From assembly GCA_011052285.1 (NCBI GenBank), contig DRJH01000443.1:1-17830 (forward strand): DNA of 17,830 nucleotides, given 5' to 3'. Source of the DNA: Gammaproteobacteria bacterium. Its GTDB lineage: Bacteria > Pseudomonadota > Gammaproteobacteria > Arenicellales > DRJH01. This document shows, piece after piece, positions 8,378 to 15,513 of this stretch. Every line of letters starts with the position of its first letter. Position 1 is the first letter of the stretch. A program made the position numbers and the translations under genes. Under the pieces are notes generated by a model, which saw nothing but the letters and a program-made list of their open reading frames with translations, searched no databases and was not told the DNA's origin.

Positions 8378-9331
8378 TTAGAAATTGGTGCGTAGATCAA
8401 GGTTCTGATACAGCCCGGCCACCTGTTCTGCATAGCCGTTAAAGGGTAGTGTCGGGCGTTTACTCCACTCACCGATGCGTCGTTCTCTTGCCTGCGACCA
8501 ACGCGGGTGATCAACAGCTGGATTGACATTGGCGTAAAAGCCGTATTCGCGTGGTGCCTGCCGATTCCAGGTATTGAGTGGTTGCTTGTCGACCAGGTCG
8601 ATCTTAACAATCGACTTGATGCTTTTGAAGCCGTATTTCCAGGGTACAACCAGGCGAATCGGCGCACCATTTTGGTTGGGCATGAATCGGCCATACAGGC
8701 CAACGGCCAACAGGGTTAATGGATGCATGGCTTCGTCGATACGCAGGCCTTCGACATAGGGCCAATCCAGTGAAGAGCCAAACAGACTGCCGCGCTGACC
8801 CGGAAACTGTTTGGGATCTAGCAACGTTTCAAAACGCACGTATTGTGCCTTGGAGCTCGGGTTCAGGGCCTTGAGTACACGATGCAGTGGAATGCCAACC
8901 CAGGGTATGACCATGGACCAGGCTTCGACACAACGCAGGCGATAGATTCGCTCCTGTGGCGGAAATTTTTTGATCAATTCATCGACATCAAAGCGCTGCT
9001 GTTTGGCGATTTCTCCACCGAACGCAATCGTCCAGGGTCGGCTTTTGAAAGCTTTTGCCAGCTTGGCCGGCTGGCGCTTGTCGGTCGAAAATTCGTAGAA
9101 ATTGTTGTAGCTGGTCACTGCCTGAAAGGAAGTCTTTTCCTCATCAGTCGCAAATGGTCCCGGCTTGAGTCCCGGAAAGTCACTGACTGCGGCAACGCCG
9201 GTTGCGGGGGCGATGCCGCCACCAAGTAGTAGTCCGGCACTGGCCATGATCAGGTTGCGGCGTTGACGAAATAACCCTTCGGAAGTGATTTCCGAAGGGG
9301 TTATATCAGCCGGTCGTTGAATCAAGATCAC
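8378..9331 (-). CDS. msrP: MsrP, periplasmic molybdopterin methionine sulfoxide reductase
   Basis: 317 aa, YedY/MsrP family. It repairs oxidised methionines in periplasmic proteins using a molybdopterin cofactor. A Tat-type leader is visible: RQRRNLIMA with the twin Arg at 24-25, followed by a hydrophobic stretch ending near GVAA (48). The Mo-ligating cysteine is C134 in RLRCVEAWSMVIPW. Further family blocks are GIPLHRVL, YVEGLRIDEAMHPLTLLAVGLYG, PNQNGAPIRLVVPWKYGFKSIKSI and HPRWSQARERR. The start codon is GTG 9331, chosen because AGGAG sits 8 bases upstream; an ATG slightly further upstream is in another frame. It is first in a minus-strand run msrP-msrQ-ABC exporter. Confidence 0.95.
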   Translation of the reverse strand: MILIQRPADITPSEITSEGLFRQRRNLIMASAGLLLGGGIAPATGVAAVSDFPGLKPGPFATDEEKTSFQAVTSYNNFYEFSTDKRQPAKLAKAFKSRPWTIAFGGEIAKQQRFDVDELIKKFPPQERIYRLRCVEAWSMVIPWVGIPLHRVLKALNPSSKAQYVRFETLLDPKQFPGQRGSLFGSSLDWPYVEGLRIDEAMHPLTLLAVGLYGRFMPNQNGAPIRLVVPWKYGFKSIKSIVKIDLVDKQPLNTWNRQAPREYGFYANVNPAVDHPRWSQARERRIGEWSKRPTLPFNGYAEQVAGLYQNLDLRTNF

Positions 9332-9355
9332 GCATCACTCTCCTGTTTATGATCT

Positions 9356-9383
9356 ATAGTAATAGCTCACTATTCATTTGCAA
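9356..9383 (-). promoter_or_regulatory. Possible sigma-70-like promoter of msrP
   Basis: On the minus strand TTGCAA (9383-9378) is followed after 16 bases by TACTAT (9361-9356), each matching 4 of 6 consensus positions, and then by the msrP ribosome site. The surrounding 74-base gap is AT-rich and contains several ATAGT-type short repeats. The prediction is by eye. Confidence 0.3.
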
Positions 9384-9405
9384 TACTATGATTAATAGTT
9401 AATAA

Positions 9406-10593
9406 CTACAGTCTCTCAATAATTGCGGCAATCCCCTGGCCACCACCAATACATAAGGTAATCAGGCCATAACGGCCCTGGATACGCTGTAATTCATACA
9501 GGGCTTTGACCACCAAAATGGTGCCGGTGGCACCGATGGGGTGGCCCATGGAAATACCGCTGCCATTGGGGTTGGTTTTATCCATTGGTAAATCCAGAGC
9601 ACGGATGACAGCCAACGCCTGTGCAGCAAAGGCCTCATTGAGCTCAATGACATCCATGTCAGCAATACGCAAACCACTGCGCTGCAGGACCTTGCGTACC
9701 GCCGGAACGGGACCTATCCCCATATAATTGGGGTCGACACCAGCGTGGGCGTAATCAACCAGACGGGCTATCGGGGTAAGCCCTTCTTTGGTAGCGGTCT
9801 TGGCATCGGCCAATATCACTGCGGCGGCGGCATCATTGATTCCGGCAGCATTACCTGCGGTTACGGTACCGCCTTTTTTGAATACCGGTGCCATAGCTGC
9901 CAGGGCCTCCAGGCTGGTCTCGATGCGGATATGTTCGTCGGCACTGAACAGCCGGGATTTGCCGCGTCGACCAATTTCGATCGGGATGATCTGTTCCTCA
10001 AAGTAGCCGGTATCACGTGCCTTGGCGGCACGTTGGTGGCTGCTTAATGCCAATTTATCCTGCTCTTTACGGCTTATAGTATCGCGTACGGCCAAATTTT
10101 CTGCAGTGACACCCATGGAACAACCATCAAAAGGATCATTGAGGGCACCGATCAATGGGTCAATTAATTTGACATCACCCATTTTATTGCCCCAGCGAGC
10201 GCTTGGAAGCCAGTAACCGAGTCGAGTCATATTCTCGGCACCTCCGGCAACAGCCACATCACAGTCACCCAGACGAATGGCTTGTGCAGCACTGACGATA
10301 GCCTGCAGACCACTGCCACAGAGGCGATTAACATTAAGGGCCGGTGTTTCTACCGGGATACCGGCTTTGACAGCGGCGAAGCGTGACAGATACAGGTCAC
10401 GAGGCTCGGTATTGACCACATGTCCGAACACACAGTGCCCGATCAAGGCAGGATCCATGTTTGCACGCTCGAGTACCGAGGTGACAACCTGGCTGGCCAG
10501 ATCGCAAACCGGAATATTTTTCAGCGAGCCACCGAATGTGCCGATGGCAGTACGGGCACCGCTGATGAAGACGATATCGCGTTGTTGACTCAT
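9406..10593 (-). CDS. Beta-ketothiolase / acetyl-CoA C-acyltransferase (BktB-like)
   Basis: 395 aa from ATG 10593. An upstream in-frame ATG at 10614 exists, but GGAG precedes 10593 and the family normally begins near this point (QRDIVFISGARTAIGTFGGSLK). It catalyses Claisen condensation of acyl-CoAs or the reverse thiolytic cleavage. Catalytic residues are visible: acylated Cys C92 in NRLCGSGLQA, the His in SMGHPIGATG, and the second Cys in LCIGGGQG. The middle shows the usual GGAENMT and GNAAGINDAAAA blocks. The overall pattern resembles BktB/PhaA-type thiolases, but no polyhydroxyalkanoate or beta-oxidation partner lies beside it, so the physiological direction is open. Its upstream region holds an inverted repeat (10663-10680). 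Confidence 0.92.
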   Translation of the reverse strand: MSQQRDIVFISGARTAIGTFGGSLKNIPVCDLASQVVTSVLERANMDPALIGHCVFGHVVNTEPRDLYLSRFAAVKAGIPVETPALNVNRLCGSGLQAIVSAAQAIRLGDCDVAVAGGAENMTRLGYWLPSARWGNKMGDVKLIDPLIGALNDPFDGCSMGVTAENLAVRDTISRKEQDKLALSSHQRAAKARDTGYFEEQIIPIEIGRRGKSRLFSADEHIRIETSLEALAAMAPVFKKGGTVTAGNAAGINDAAAAVILADAKTATKEGLTPIARLVDYAHAGVDPNYMGIGPVPAVRKVLQRSGLRIADMDVIELNEAFAAQALAVIRALDLPMDKTNPNGSGISMGHPIGATGTILVVKALYELQRIQGRYGLITLCIGGGQGIAAIIERL

Positions 10594-10662
10594 TTTTACT
10601 GCACTCCGTTCCATTAACTTATTGCGTAAATAGCCGTCAGCACATTTTCCGTCAGTTAGTCT

Positions 10663-10685
10663 CCATGTCAGACAACATGGTTTTT
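10663..10685. repeat. Inverted repeat with T-run in the thiolase upstream region
   Basis: The arms CCATGT (10663-10668) and ACATGG (10675-10680) flank 6 bases and are followed on the + strand by five T. It sits about 70 bases upstream of the minus-strand thiolase start. It could be an operator for the thiolase or a weak terminator on the + strand; nothing obvious on the + strand needs terminating here. Confidence 0.35.
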
Positions 10686-10782
10686 CGAAAGTTCCAGCAA
10701 ATCTTCATTTGCATCTTCCATGCGTGTAGTTTACAGTTCCGCGCTTGACTGGATATCGCTATTTGTAGGGGTAATTTCAGCT

Positions 10783-10870
10783 GGAGAGGTGGCCGAGTGG
10801 TCGAAGGCGCACGCCTGGAAAGTGTGTATACGGCAACGTATCGAGGGTTCGAATCCCTCCCTCTCCGCCA
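10783..10870 (+). tRNA. tRNA-Ser (GGA anticodon)
   Basis: This is a class II tRNA of 88 bases including an encoded CCA. The acceptor arms GGAGAGG and CCTCTCC pair, and the D-loop region is GGCCGAGTGGTCGAAGG. The anticodon loop reads CTGGAAA, giving anticodon GGA, which reads UCC/UCU. A variable arm of serine type (TATACGGCAACGTATC) and the T arm GAGGGTTCGAATCCCTC are clear. A TTGACT at 10745-10750 could be a -35 element, but no good -10 is apparent. It stands at the border between the housekeeping part and the sulfonate locus. Confidence 0.97.
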
Positions 10871-11001
10871 AACCTGCTGCTATACCACTGCGCCGGGATG
10901 TGTGCAAACACCTGTGTGCACCCTATTTTATGTTCCCTACGGCCCCACAACATCTGGGATACAAGCATGAAGGTGGCCATCCCCAGGAATCCAATCTAAA
11001 C

Positions 11002-11022
11002 CCAAACTTCTTAGTTGTTTGG
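11002..11022. repeat. Hairpin-capable inverted repeat downstream of the FMN enzyme
   Basis: CCAAAC (11002-11007) and GTTTGG (11017-11022) form a 6-bp stem with a 9-base gap. It lies between the tRNA and the stop of the minus-strand flavoprotein gene, about 36 bases past that stop. No U-tract follows on either strand, so a terminator role is only a possibility. Confidence 0.3.
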
Positions 11023-11057
11023 TGCGGGTGAGATCAATTCCCCATTGTATCGTCACT

Positions 11058-12197
11058 TCAATTGCAAAGGCTTGTAGCTGAGAACAGTACAGTTTCTCGA
11101 GTCACTGCCGACATTTTTCGGATACCAATTTGAGCCAGTGTGATACTGGTTTCAGTGGAAAACACATTGTGTATTTGTTCAAGACCTGTCAGGCCGCCTG
11201 CTGCCATAGCAAACAATAGCGGACGACCCAGAAAAACAAAATTGGCCCCCATCGCATAGGCTTTCACGACATCTTCGCCGCTGCGAATCCCGGAGTCATA
11301 GAACAACGGAAAGTCCTTGCCAACTGCATCTCTGATGTGTCGTAACATATGAATTGCCGGAGGAGCACTATCCAGTTGTCTGCCACCGTGGCTGGAAACT
11401 TGTATGGCATCGACACCCGCCTCTTTCATTCTCAGAGCATCCTCTACACTGAGAACACCTTTCATGACTAGATGGCCTTTCCAGGCTGATCGGATTCTGT
11501 CGAGGAGCGTCCAGTCTGCACCTGCACGGCTACTGGCACGATCGAATTTTCCGAATTCTCCACCAAAATTCGCCAACTCAGGCCACCCGTGGGACAAGGT
11601 CGACAGTGACCACTGGGGGTGCAGGGCAAAATCAACAAATTGTGACAAACCGATATGGAAGGGCATTTTAAAACCGCGTCGTAATTCCCGCGGCCGCCGA
11701 CCGACTTCGGGCACATCAACCGTCAGAACCAGAGTCTTATAGCCGGCTTGTTCTGCACGTCTGATCAATGCATTGGAAGATTGTTCATTACCACTGAAAT
11801 ACAATTGAAACCAGGCATTACCATCGGCAGCTTCGATTAATTTTTCCAACGAGGTCGAAGCCGCAGTCGAAACTCCTAGTGGGCTACAATTTTGGGCCGC
11901 CATACGGGCCAGCATCAGGTCTGCGCCCGGTCTTGAAAGATTACACATGCCCATCGGGCTGATACCGAAAGGCAGTTTTGATCTGTGTTCAAAAACATTG
12001 ACGTCAAGACTTCGGTGTTCGACGTTATTCAGCACCCGGGGTTGTAGACGCAGCTGTTGTATGGCGATTCGGTTCAAGCACTCGCCATAGCCTTCACCCG
12101 CTGCACCGTCATAGTAGTCAAATACTATCCAGGGGAGTTTCTTCTTTGCGAGTCGCCTGGCATCTGCGCTGGAATAAATTTCTTTCTTAAAGAACAT
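11058..12197 (-). CDS. FMN-dependent L-2-hydroxyacid dehydrogenase/oxidase (LldD/glycolate oxidase family)
   Basis: 379-aa TIM-barrel flavoprotein that oxidises L-2-hydroxyacids to 2-oxoacids. The active-site set is intact: Y28 (FDYYDGAAGE), Y133 (WFQLYF), D161 (LTVDVP), R169, K246 (LVMKGVLS), the general base H270 and R273 in SSHGGRQLD, and the flavin-binding DSGIRSG and GRPLLFA. Length and motifs fit L-lactate or mandelate dehydrogenases. Start ATG 12197 has AGGGG 8 bases upstream. It lies downstream of a LysR gene on the same strand, in a locus with HpsN-like and CuyA-like genes. An attractive but unproven role is oxidation of (R)-sulfolactate, which has the L configuration, to sulfopyruvate. 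L-lactate or another hydroxyacid remains possible. Confidence 0.9.
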   Translation of the reverse strand: MFFKKEIYSSADARRLAKKKLPWIVFDYYDGAAGEGYGECLNRIAIQQLRLQPRVLNNVEHRSLDVNVFEHRSKLPFGISPMGMCNLSRPGADLMLARMAAQNCSPLGVSTAASTSLEKLIEAADGNAWFQLYFSGNEQSSNALIRRAEQAGYKTLVLTVDVPEVGRRPRELRRGFKMPFHIGLSQFVDFALHPQWSLSTLSHGWPELANFGGEFGKFDRASSRAGADWTLLDRIRSAWKGHLVMKGVLSVEDALRMKEAGVDAIQVSSHGGRQLDSAPPAIHMLRHIRDAVGKDFPLFYDSGIRSGEDVVKAYAMGANFVFLGRPLLFAMAAGGLTGLEQIHNVFSTETSITLAQIGIRKMSAVTRETVLFSATSLCN

Positions 12198-12237
12198 ACT
12201 TAACGCCCCTATTTTTTATGGGTCGGTTAGCAGTAAT

Positions 12238-12266
12238 TGTATACCGGGGAGTGTGAGGTTTGTCTA
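12238..12266 (-). promoter_or_regulatory. Likely sigma-70 promoter of the FMN enzyme gene
   Basis: On the minus strand TAGACA (12266-12261; 5 of 6 matches to the -35 consensus) is followed after exactly 17 bases by TATACA (12243-12238; 4 of 6). The -35 element overlaps the palindromic half-sites just upstream, suggesting its own regulated promoter rather than only readthrough from the LysR gene. Confidence 0.5.
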
Positions 12267-12278
12267 AACACACGTTTA
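12258..12278. promoter_or_regulatory. Operator-like half-site array upstream of the FMN enzyme
   Basis: GTTT (12258-12261), AAAC (12266-12269) and GTTT (12274-12277) occur at an 8-base period, forming two overlapping inverted repeats. The better one is TAAACACACGTTTA (12265-12278). It overlaps the predicted -35 element of the flavoprotein gene. The adjacent LysR-type protein is the natural candidate to bind here; that is inference. Confidence 0.45.
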
Positions 12279-12303
12279 ATGAAATATAAAATATAGATTT
12301 ATA

Positions 12304-13182
12304 TTAAGCATATTCGGAGACAACTTTTTCTATTTCATCCAGCAAGCGATCAACTAGTCTGATCTTGGAACAGTCCGCACGGGTTAATACACCGAGAACC
12401 CGACAAGTTGGTTTGGAATTCAGTGGGATCTTTTTCAGAGAGGAAAAAACCGGATCGGGTACACATACATTAGGGACCACAGAAACGCCCAGGTTATGTG
12501 CAACCATACAGGACAGGGTGTCTAGAGATTCCATATCCATGGCCGATTTGACCGTGATATTATTGTCAGACAACCATTTATCTGCCAGTAAACCTACCGC
12601 AGTTCTTCGTACATGACGTATATAGGGCATCTCACGGAGCAGGCGGTAAGGATCATCCTCTTTTACCTCGGGTGCGGCCAACAGAACGAGCTCTTCTTCG
12701 GCAAACGGTTGCCAGTGCAGATGCGATTCAATCCTCACTGGCTCACTCAAAATAGCGGCATCCACTGCACCACGTTCAACTTGTTCCAGCAGGTCATCAG
12801 ACAACCCCTGAACAACACGAATGCGCAATTCGGGATAACTTTGAATTAACCGTTTTGCTGATTTTGGTACCAGTCCCCGTATCATCGAAGGAACAGCACC
12901 TACGATAAGCTCACCAAAATACCGGGGATCTCCGGTCAAGTCATCCAGAATGGTTTCATAGGCATGGATGACTTCCCGTGCCTTGGGCACCAGAGCTCTG
13001 CCAAGTTGATTGAGCCGTGGGATCTTACTGGTGCGGTCAAAAAGTGTGACCTGGAGACTTTGCTCCAGTCTTTTCATTTGCTGTCCCACCGCTGCGTGGG
13101 AGACGAACACCTTATCTGCGGCCGCGCTAAAACTGCCTGTATCGGCAACCGCAATCAGTGTTTTAAGAAGTGAAATCGACAT
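12304..13182 (-). CDS. LysR-family transcriptional regulator
   Basis: 292 aa from ATG 13182. The frame is open further upstream to a TTG at 13245, but LysR proteins normally start just before the helix-turn-helix, as here (MSISLLKTLIAVADTGSF). The winged HTH is residues about 16-50 (FSAAADKVFVSHAAVGQQMKRLEQSLQVTLFDR), followed by the linker helix and a periplasmic-binding-protein-like effector domain from about 90 (GELIVGAVPSMIRG). It lies between the HpsN-like and FMN-enzyme genes on the same strand, so it probably controls this locus, perhaps sensing a sulfonate or hydroxyacid. The effector is not evident from sequence. Its ribosome site is weak. Confidence 0.92.
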   Translation of the reverse strand: MSISLLKTLIAVADTGSFSAAADKVFVSHAAVGQQMKRLEQSLQVTLFDRTSKIPRLNQLGRALVPKAREVIHAYETILDDLTGDPRYFGELIVGAVPSMIRGLVPKSAKRLIQSYPELRIRVVQGLSDDLLEQVERGAVDAAILSEPVRIESHLHWQPFAEEELVLLAAPEVKEDDPYRLLREMPYIRHVRRTAVGLLADKWLSDNNITVKSAMDMESLDTLSCMVAHNLGVSVVPNVCVPDPVFSSLKKIPLNSKPTCRVLGVLTRADCSKIRLVDRLLDEIEKVVSEYA

Positions 13183-13253
13183 TTGGTTCAAACCCTGTGT
13201 TTCTGAAATAAATCCATTAGAACAGTCTTGTAATCTGGATGGCAAACATACGA

Positions 13254-13397
13254 TTAGAAATTTAGAACAATCCTGGGGGCTGCCGCCAATCCAACCCAGA
13301 TATCTTCAAATACCTGGTGGCTTTGTACCAGTGCATGGATTTCAATCCAGTCCAAGGCGCCCGGTTGGCGAGTAAAAATGGCAGGTTTGTGGCACAA
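13254..13397 (-). CDS. Possible small ORF or gene remnant, 47 aa
   Basis: Unrecognised. It is read on the minus strand from TTG 13397 to TAA 13254-13256, starting 12 bases after the HpsN-like stop, with AAGG 4 bases before the TTG. The product has amphipathic, protein-like composition (PGALDWIEIHALVQSHQVFE, then IWVGLAAAPRIVL) and codon choice like its neighbours, unlike the other two minus frames. It could be a small gene coupled to the dehydrogenase, the remnant of a larger gene, or chance. The TTG start is not strong evidence. Confidence 0.35.
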   Translation of the reverse strand: MCHKPAIFTRQPGALDWIEIHALVQSHQVFEDIWVGLAAAPRIVLNF

Positions 13398-13408
13398 AAT
13401 ACCTTGTT

Positions 13409-14716
13409 TTAATCGGTTGCTGTCAAATCAAATTGTTCATCAGGAAAAAACTTGTTCAGACGAACGTCAGCCGAGCGGGCATGCCCTTCCATACCTTCGA
13501 GTCGGGAAATACGGGCTGTTGCCTCAGCGATGGGTTTGGTGGCTTCCCGTGTCGCCTGCTGCCAGGTGGCAATCTTCAGATATTTATGTACCGACAAGCC
13601 ACCGGTATATTTTGCCGACTGTGATGTCGGCAGTACATGGTTTGTACCGGAAACCTTGTCTCCAAAGGCCACCGTGGTTTCCTCACCCAGGAATAATGAA
13701 CCATAGCACTGCAGACGATTCAGCCACCAAGGGAGATCGATGGCTTGTACGGTCAGGTGCTCAGGCGCGTATTCATCGGCTGTGGCGGCCATTTCTTCCC
13801 GATTATCACAAACAATAACTTCTGCATAGTCACGCCAGGCAGCCTCCGCATTGCTTCGGTTCAGGTCTGGGAGATCCGCGATCAACCCTGGAATTCGTTT
13901 CATGACTTCTTCGGCCAGCGTCTGGTCAGAGGTCACCAGCCAGACCGGTGAGTTATAGCCGTGCTCCGCCTGACCGACCAGGTCGGTAGCCACGAGCAAC
14001 GGATCAGCGGTGTTATCGGCGAGCACCAGACTGTCTGTTGGTCCGGCGAACATATCGATACCAACACGGCCGAATAAAATTCGCTTGGCTTCAGCCACAA
14101 ATTGATTGCCTGGTCCCACTAGAATGTCCGATTTTGGCAAGCCAAAGAGTCCGAATGCCATGGCAGCCAGCCCTTGAACACCGCCCATGGCCAGAATGGT
14201 ATCGGCACCACATAAATCGGCGGTATAAGCGATTGCCGGGGCAATCCCATGACCCGGGTGTGGTGGTGAGCAGACCACGATGTTCTGACAGCCGGCAACA
14301 CTGGCCGTAGTCACAGTCATGATAGCAGAAGCAATATGACTGTAACGACCACCGGGAACATAGCACCCGGCAGCATGACAGGGGATGATTTTCTGGCCGG
14401 CGATCAGGCCGGGAACAACCTCAATTTCTATATCCTGCAAGGTCGATTTTTGGGCTTCAGCAAAACGCCGCACATTGTCGTGGGCAAACTGGATATCATC
14501 CTTCAGTTTCTGTGGCACCTTTGCAGCTGCTGCCGCAATTTCCTCGGCTGTCATCAGGATATTGCCATCATAATGATCGAATTTGTCGGCGTATTGTTTG
14601 GCGGCGGCATCACCACCGAGTTCAATCTCGGACAAGATTTTTTGTACAATTTCCCTGATAGCACCGTCATCTGTGGTTGGTGTCTTGTGGGCTTTTTTCA
14701 GATAATTTCTGGCCAT
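13409..14716 (-). CDS. hpsN: HpsN-like sulfopropanediol 3-dehydrogenase (histidinol dehydrogenase homologue)
   Basis: 435-aa HisD-superfamily, Zn-dependent, NAD-linked dehydrogenase that oxidises an alcohol to a carboxylate in two steps. Counterparts of the HisD catalytic residues are present: Q249 and H252 (GQAEHG), E319 and H320 (APEHL), D353 (FGDK) and H412 (EGHAR). The opening NYLKKAHKTPTT, the blocks AGCYVPGGRYSHIASAIMT, FGRVGIDMFAGPT and LFLGEETTVAFGDKVSGTNHV, and GGLSVHKYLK resemble HpsN rather than biosynthetic HisD. HpsN converts (R)-DHPS to (R)-sulfolactate. No other his genes are nearby, arguing against histidine synthesis. ATG 14716 has AGGA 8 bases upstream. The CuyA-like gene diverging from it supports a sulfonate role; cysteinolate is an alternative substrate. 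Confidence 0.75.
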   Translation of the reverse strand: MARNYLKKAHKTPTTDDGAIREIVQKILSEIELGGDAAAKQYADKFDHYDGNILMTAEEIAAAAAKVPQKLKDDIQFAHDNVRRFAEAQKSTLQDIEIEVVPGLIAGQKIIPCHAAGCYVPGGRYSHIASAIMTVTTASVAGCQNIVVCSPPHPGHGIAPAIAYTADLCGADTILAMGGVQGLAAMAFGLFGLPKSDILVGPGNQFVAEAKRILFGRVGIDMFAGPTDSLVLADNTADPLLVATDLVGQAEHGYNSPVWLVTSDQTLAEEVMKRIPGLIADLPDLNRSNAEAAWRDYAEVIVCDNREEMAATADEYAPEHLTVQAIDLPWWLNRLQCYGSLFLGEETTVAFGDKVSGTNHVLPTSQSAKYTGGLSVHKYLKIATWQQATREATKPIAEATARISRLEGMEGHARSADVRLNKFFPDEQFDLTATD

Positions 14717-14727
14717 TGGTATGAGTC

Positions 14728-14859
14728 CTATTGATAGATTATGGGAAAAAGATTTGTTGAAACAGTGGATGCATAGGCGACCAACATAAAGAAGACGATT
14801 AGTACTGCTCCTGTGGCAACATAAAGAAGACGATTAGTACTGCTTCTGTGAAATATTCT
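14728..14859 (-). pseudogene. Possible remnant or small hydrophobic ORF upstream of hpsN-like
   Basis: The minus-strand frame ending with TAG 14728-14730 is open back to 14859. It encodes a strongly hydrophobic segment (GAVLIVFFMLVAYASTV) typical of one membrane helix. The only ATG in frame (14787) gives 19 aa. The 35-bp duplication falls inside it and changes frame (35 is not a multiple of 3). Without the extra copy, a different frame would run into the same hydrophobic tail. It could be a leader peptide, a decayed membrane-protein end, or chance. Confidence 0.3.
14782..14850. repeat. 35-bp tandem duplication, two copies
   Basis: Copy one is 14782-14816 and copy two is 14817-14850 (34 bases visible as matching), with a single C/T difference near the end. 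It lies 66 bases upstream of the HpsN-like start, where it could act as duplicated regulator sites or be a recent slippage event. Confidence 0.85.
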
Positions 14860-15317
14860 TCAATAAAATTATAGTTAATTCAAGTTAATGATATTTAATA
14901 AAAAGTAAAACATATCTTTATATGTTGTAACAATTCAGCGTGTTTACATGGCTATCTGGAGGAGGATGACGAACACACGCCAGGTATCTTTGTTCAGACA
15001 TCATATTCTTCTCACAAACATAACGAATTCATCTGGTACTGGTCTTCAGGCTCAGAATTTTGACGACCGACTCATACTTGTTCCCGAGGGTAGATGTATT
15101 TGAGTCACCGAAATGATCCAGGAATGAAATCACCACAATCAAAAAAATAAATATTTTAGTAAAACTAAAATAAATGTTTATATAAGACACCAATATATAT
15201 TTTATCTTTACTAAAAGATATATTTACATGCTTTATCGAAATAATTTCTTGACTGATATTCATCATATATTTCAATAATTTTATTCGGAATGTCGTAGTT
15301 ACCAGAATAATCACAAG

Positions 15318-15337
15318 ATTTTGGGGGATTTTGGGGG
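15318..15337. repeat. 10-bp G-rich tandem repeat
   Basis: ATTTTGGGGG occurs twice in direct succession within otherwise AT-rich DNA, about 180 bases upstream of the cuyA-like start. Two runs of five G are spaced by five bases. No function is evident. Confidence 0.7.
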
Positions 15338-15513
15338 ATATTGACAGCAGGATTTTATTCTGCATAAATTGTACCGAATAGTTTATCTGCCTTGAACTAC
15401 TTTGCAAAAATGCTGCATTGTGATTGATGATGATTAAAAATCATTTACATAAATGGCACTTGTTTTTAGTTTAACCGGTGCTGTGATCCACTATCTATGG
15501 AGAAATTATCCTG

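Larger units (their letters stand above)
14717..15513. other. AT-rich divergent spacer between hpsN-like and cuyA-like genes
   Basis: About 800 bases without a convincing gene, markedly richer in A+T than the flanks, especially 14850-14930 and 15140-15300. It must hold the divergent promoters. It contains a 35-bp tandem duplication (14782-14850), a 10-bp tandem of ATTTTGGGGG (15318-15337) and several short reading frames with protein-like stretches. One is + 14948-15103 (51 aa), with GGAGGAGG directly before an internal ATG at 14966. Another is - 15029-15193, with a hydrophobic segment. A third is - 14728-14859, hydrophobic, ending just before hpsN. None is recognised. The longest frame here (- 15165-15407) looks like AT-rich noise. 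The region may be decayed gene material. Confidence 0.6.

Noticed and set aside
10777..10980. Minus-strand 67-aa ORF over the tRNA
   Set aside because: It is the antisense of tRNA-Ser(GGA); the product is a known type of spurious protein from tRNA-Ser loci.
13378..13818. 146-aa + strand ORF antisense to the HpsN-like gene
   Set aside because: It is fully antisense to a well-supported enzyme, with composition typical of a shadow frame.
13409..14716. Biosynthetic histidinol dehydrogenase (hisD)
   Set aside because: No other his genes are adjacent, its sequence blocks look like HpsN, and its neighbours are sulfonate-type genes.
14933..14946. 14 bases (ATTCAGCGTGTTTA) shared with the end of sbcB near 3331-3344
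   Set aside because: A single 14-base match is close to what chance gives in a window this long, and flanks do not extend it.
15165..15407. 80-aa minus-strand ORF in the AT-rich spacer
   Set aside because: It is built from AT-rich sequence, Ile/Lys/Ser-rich, with no motif; most likely chance in low-GC DNA.
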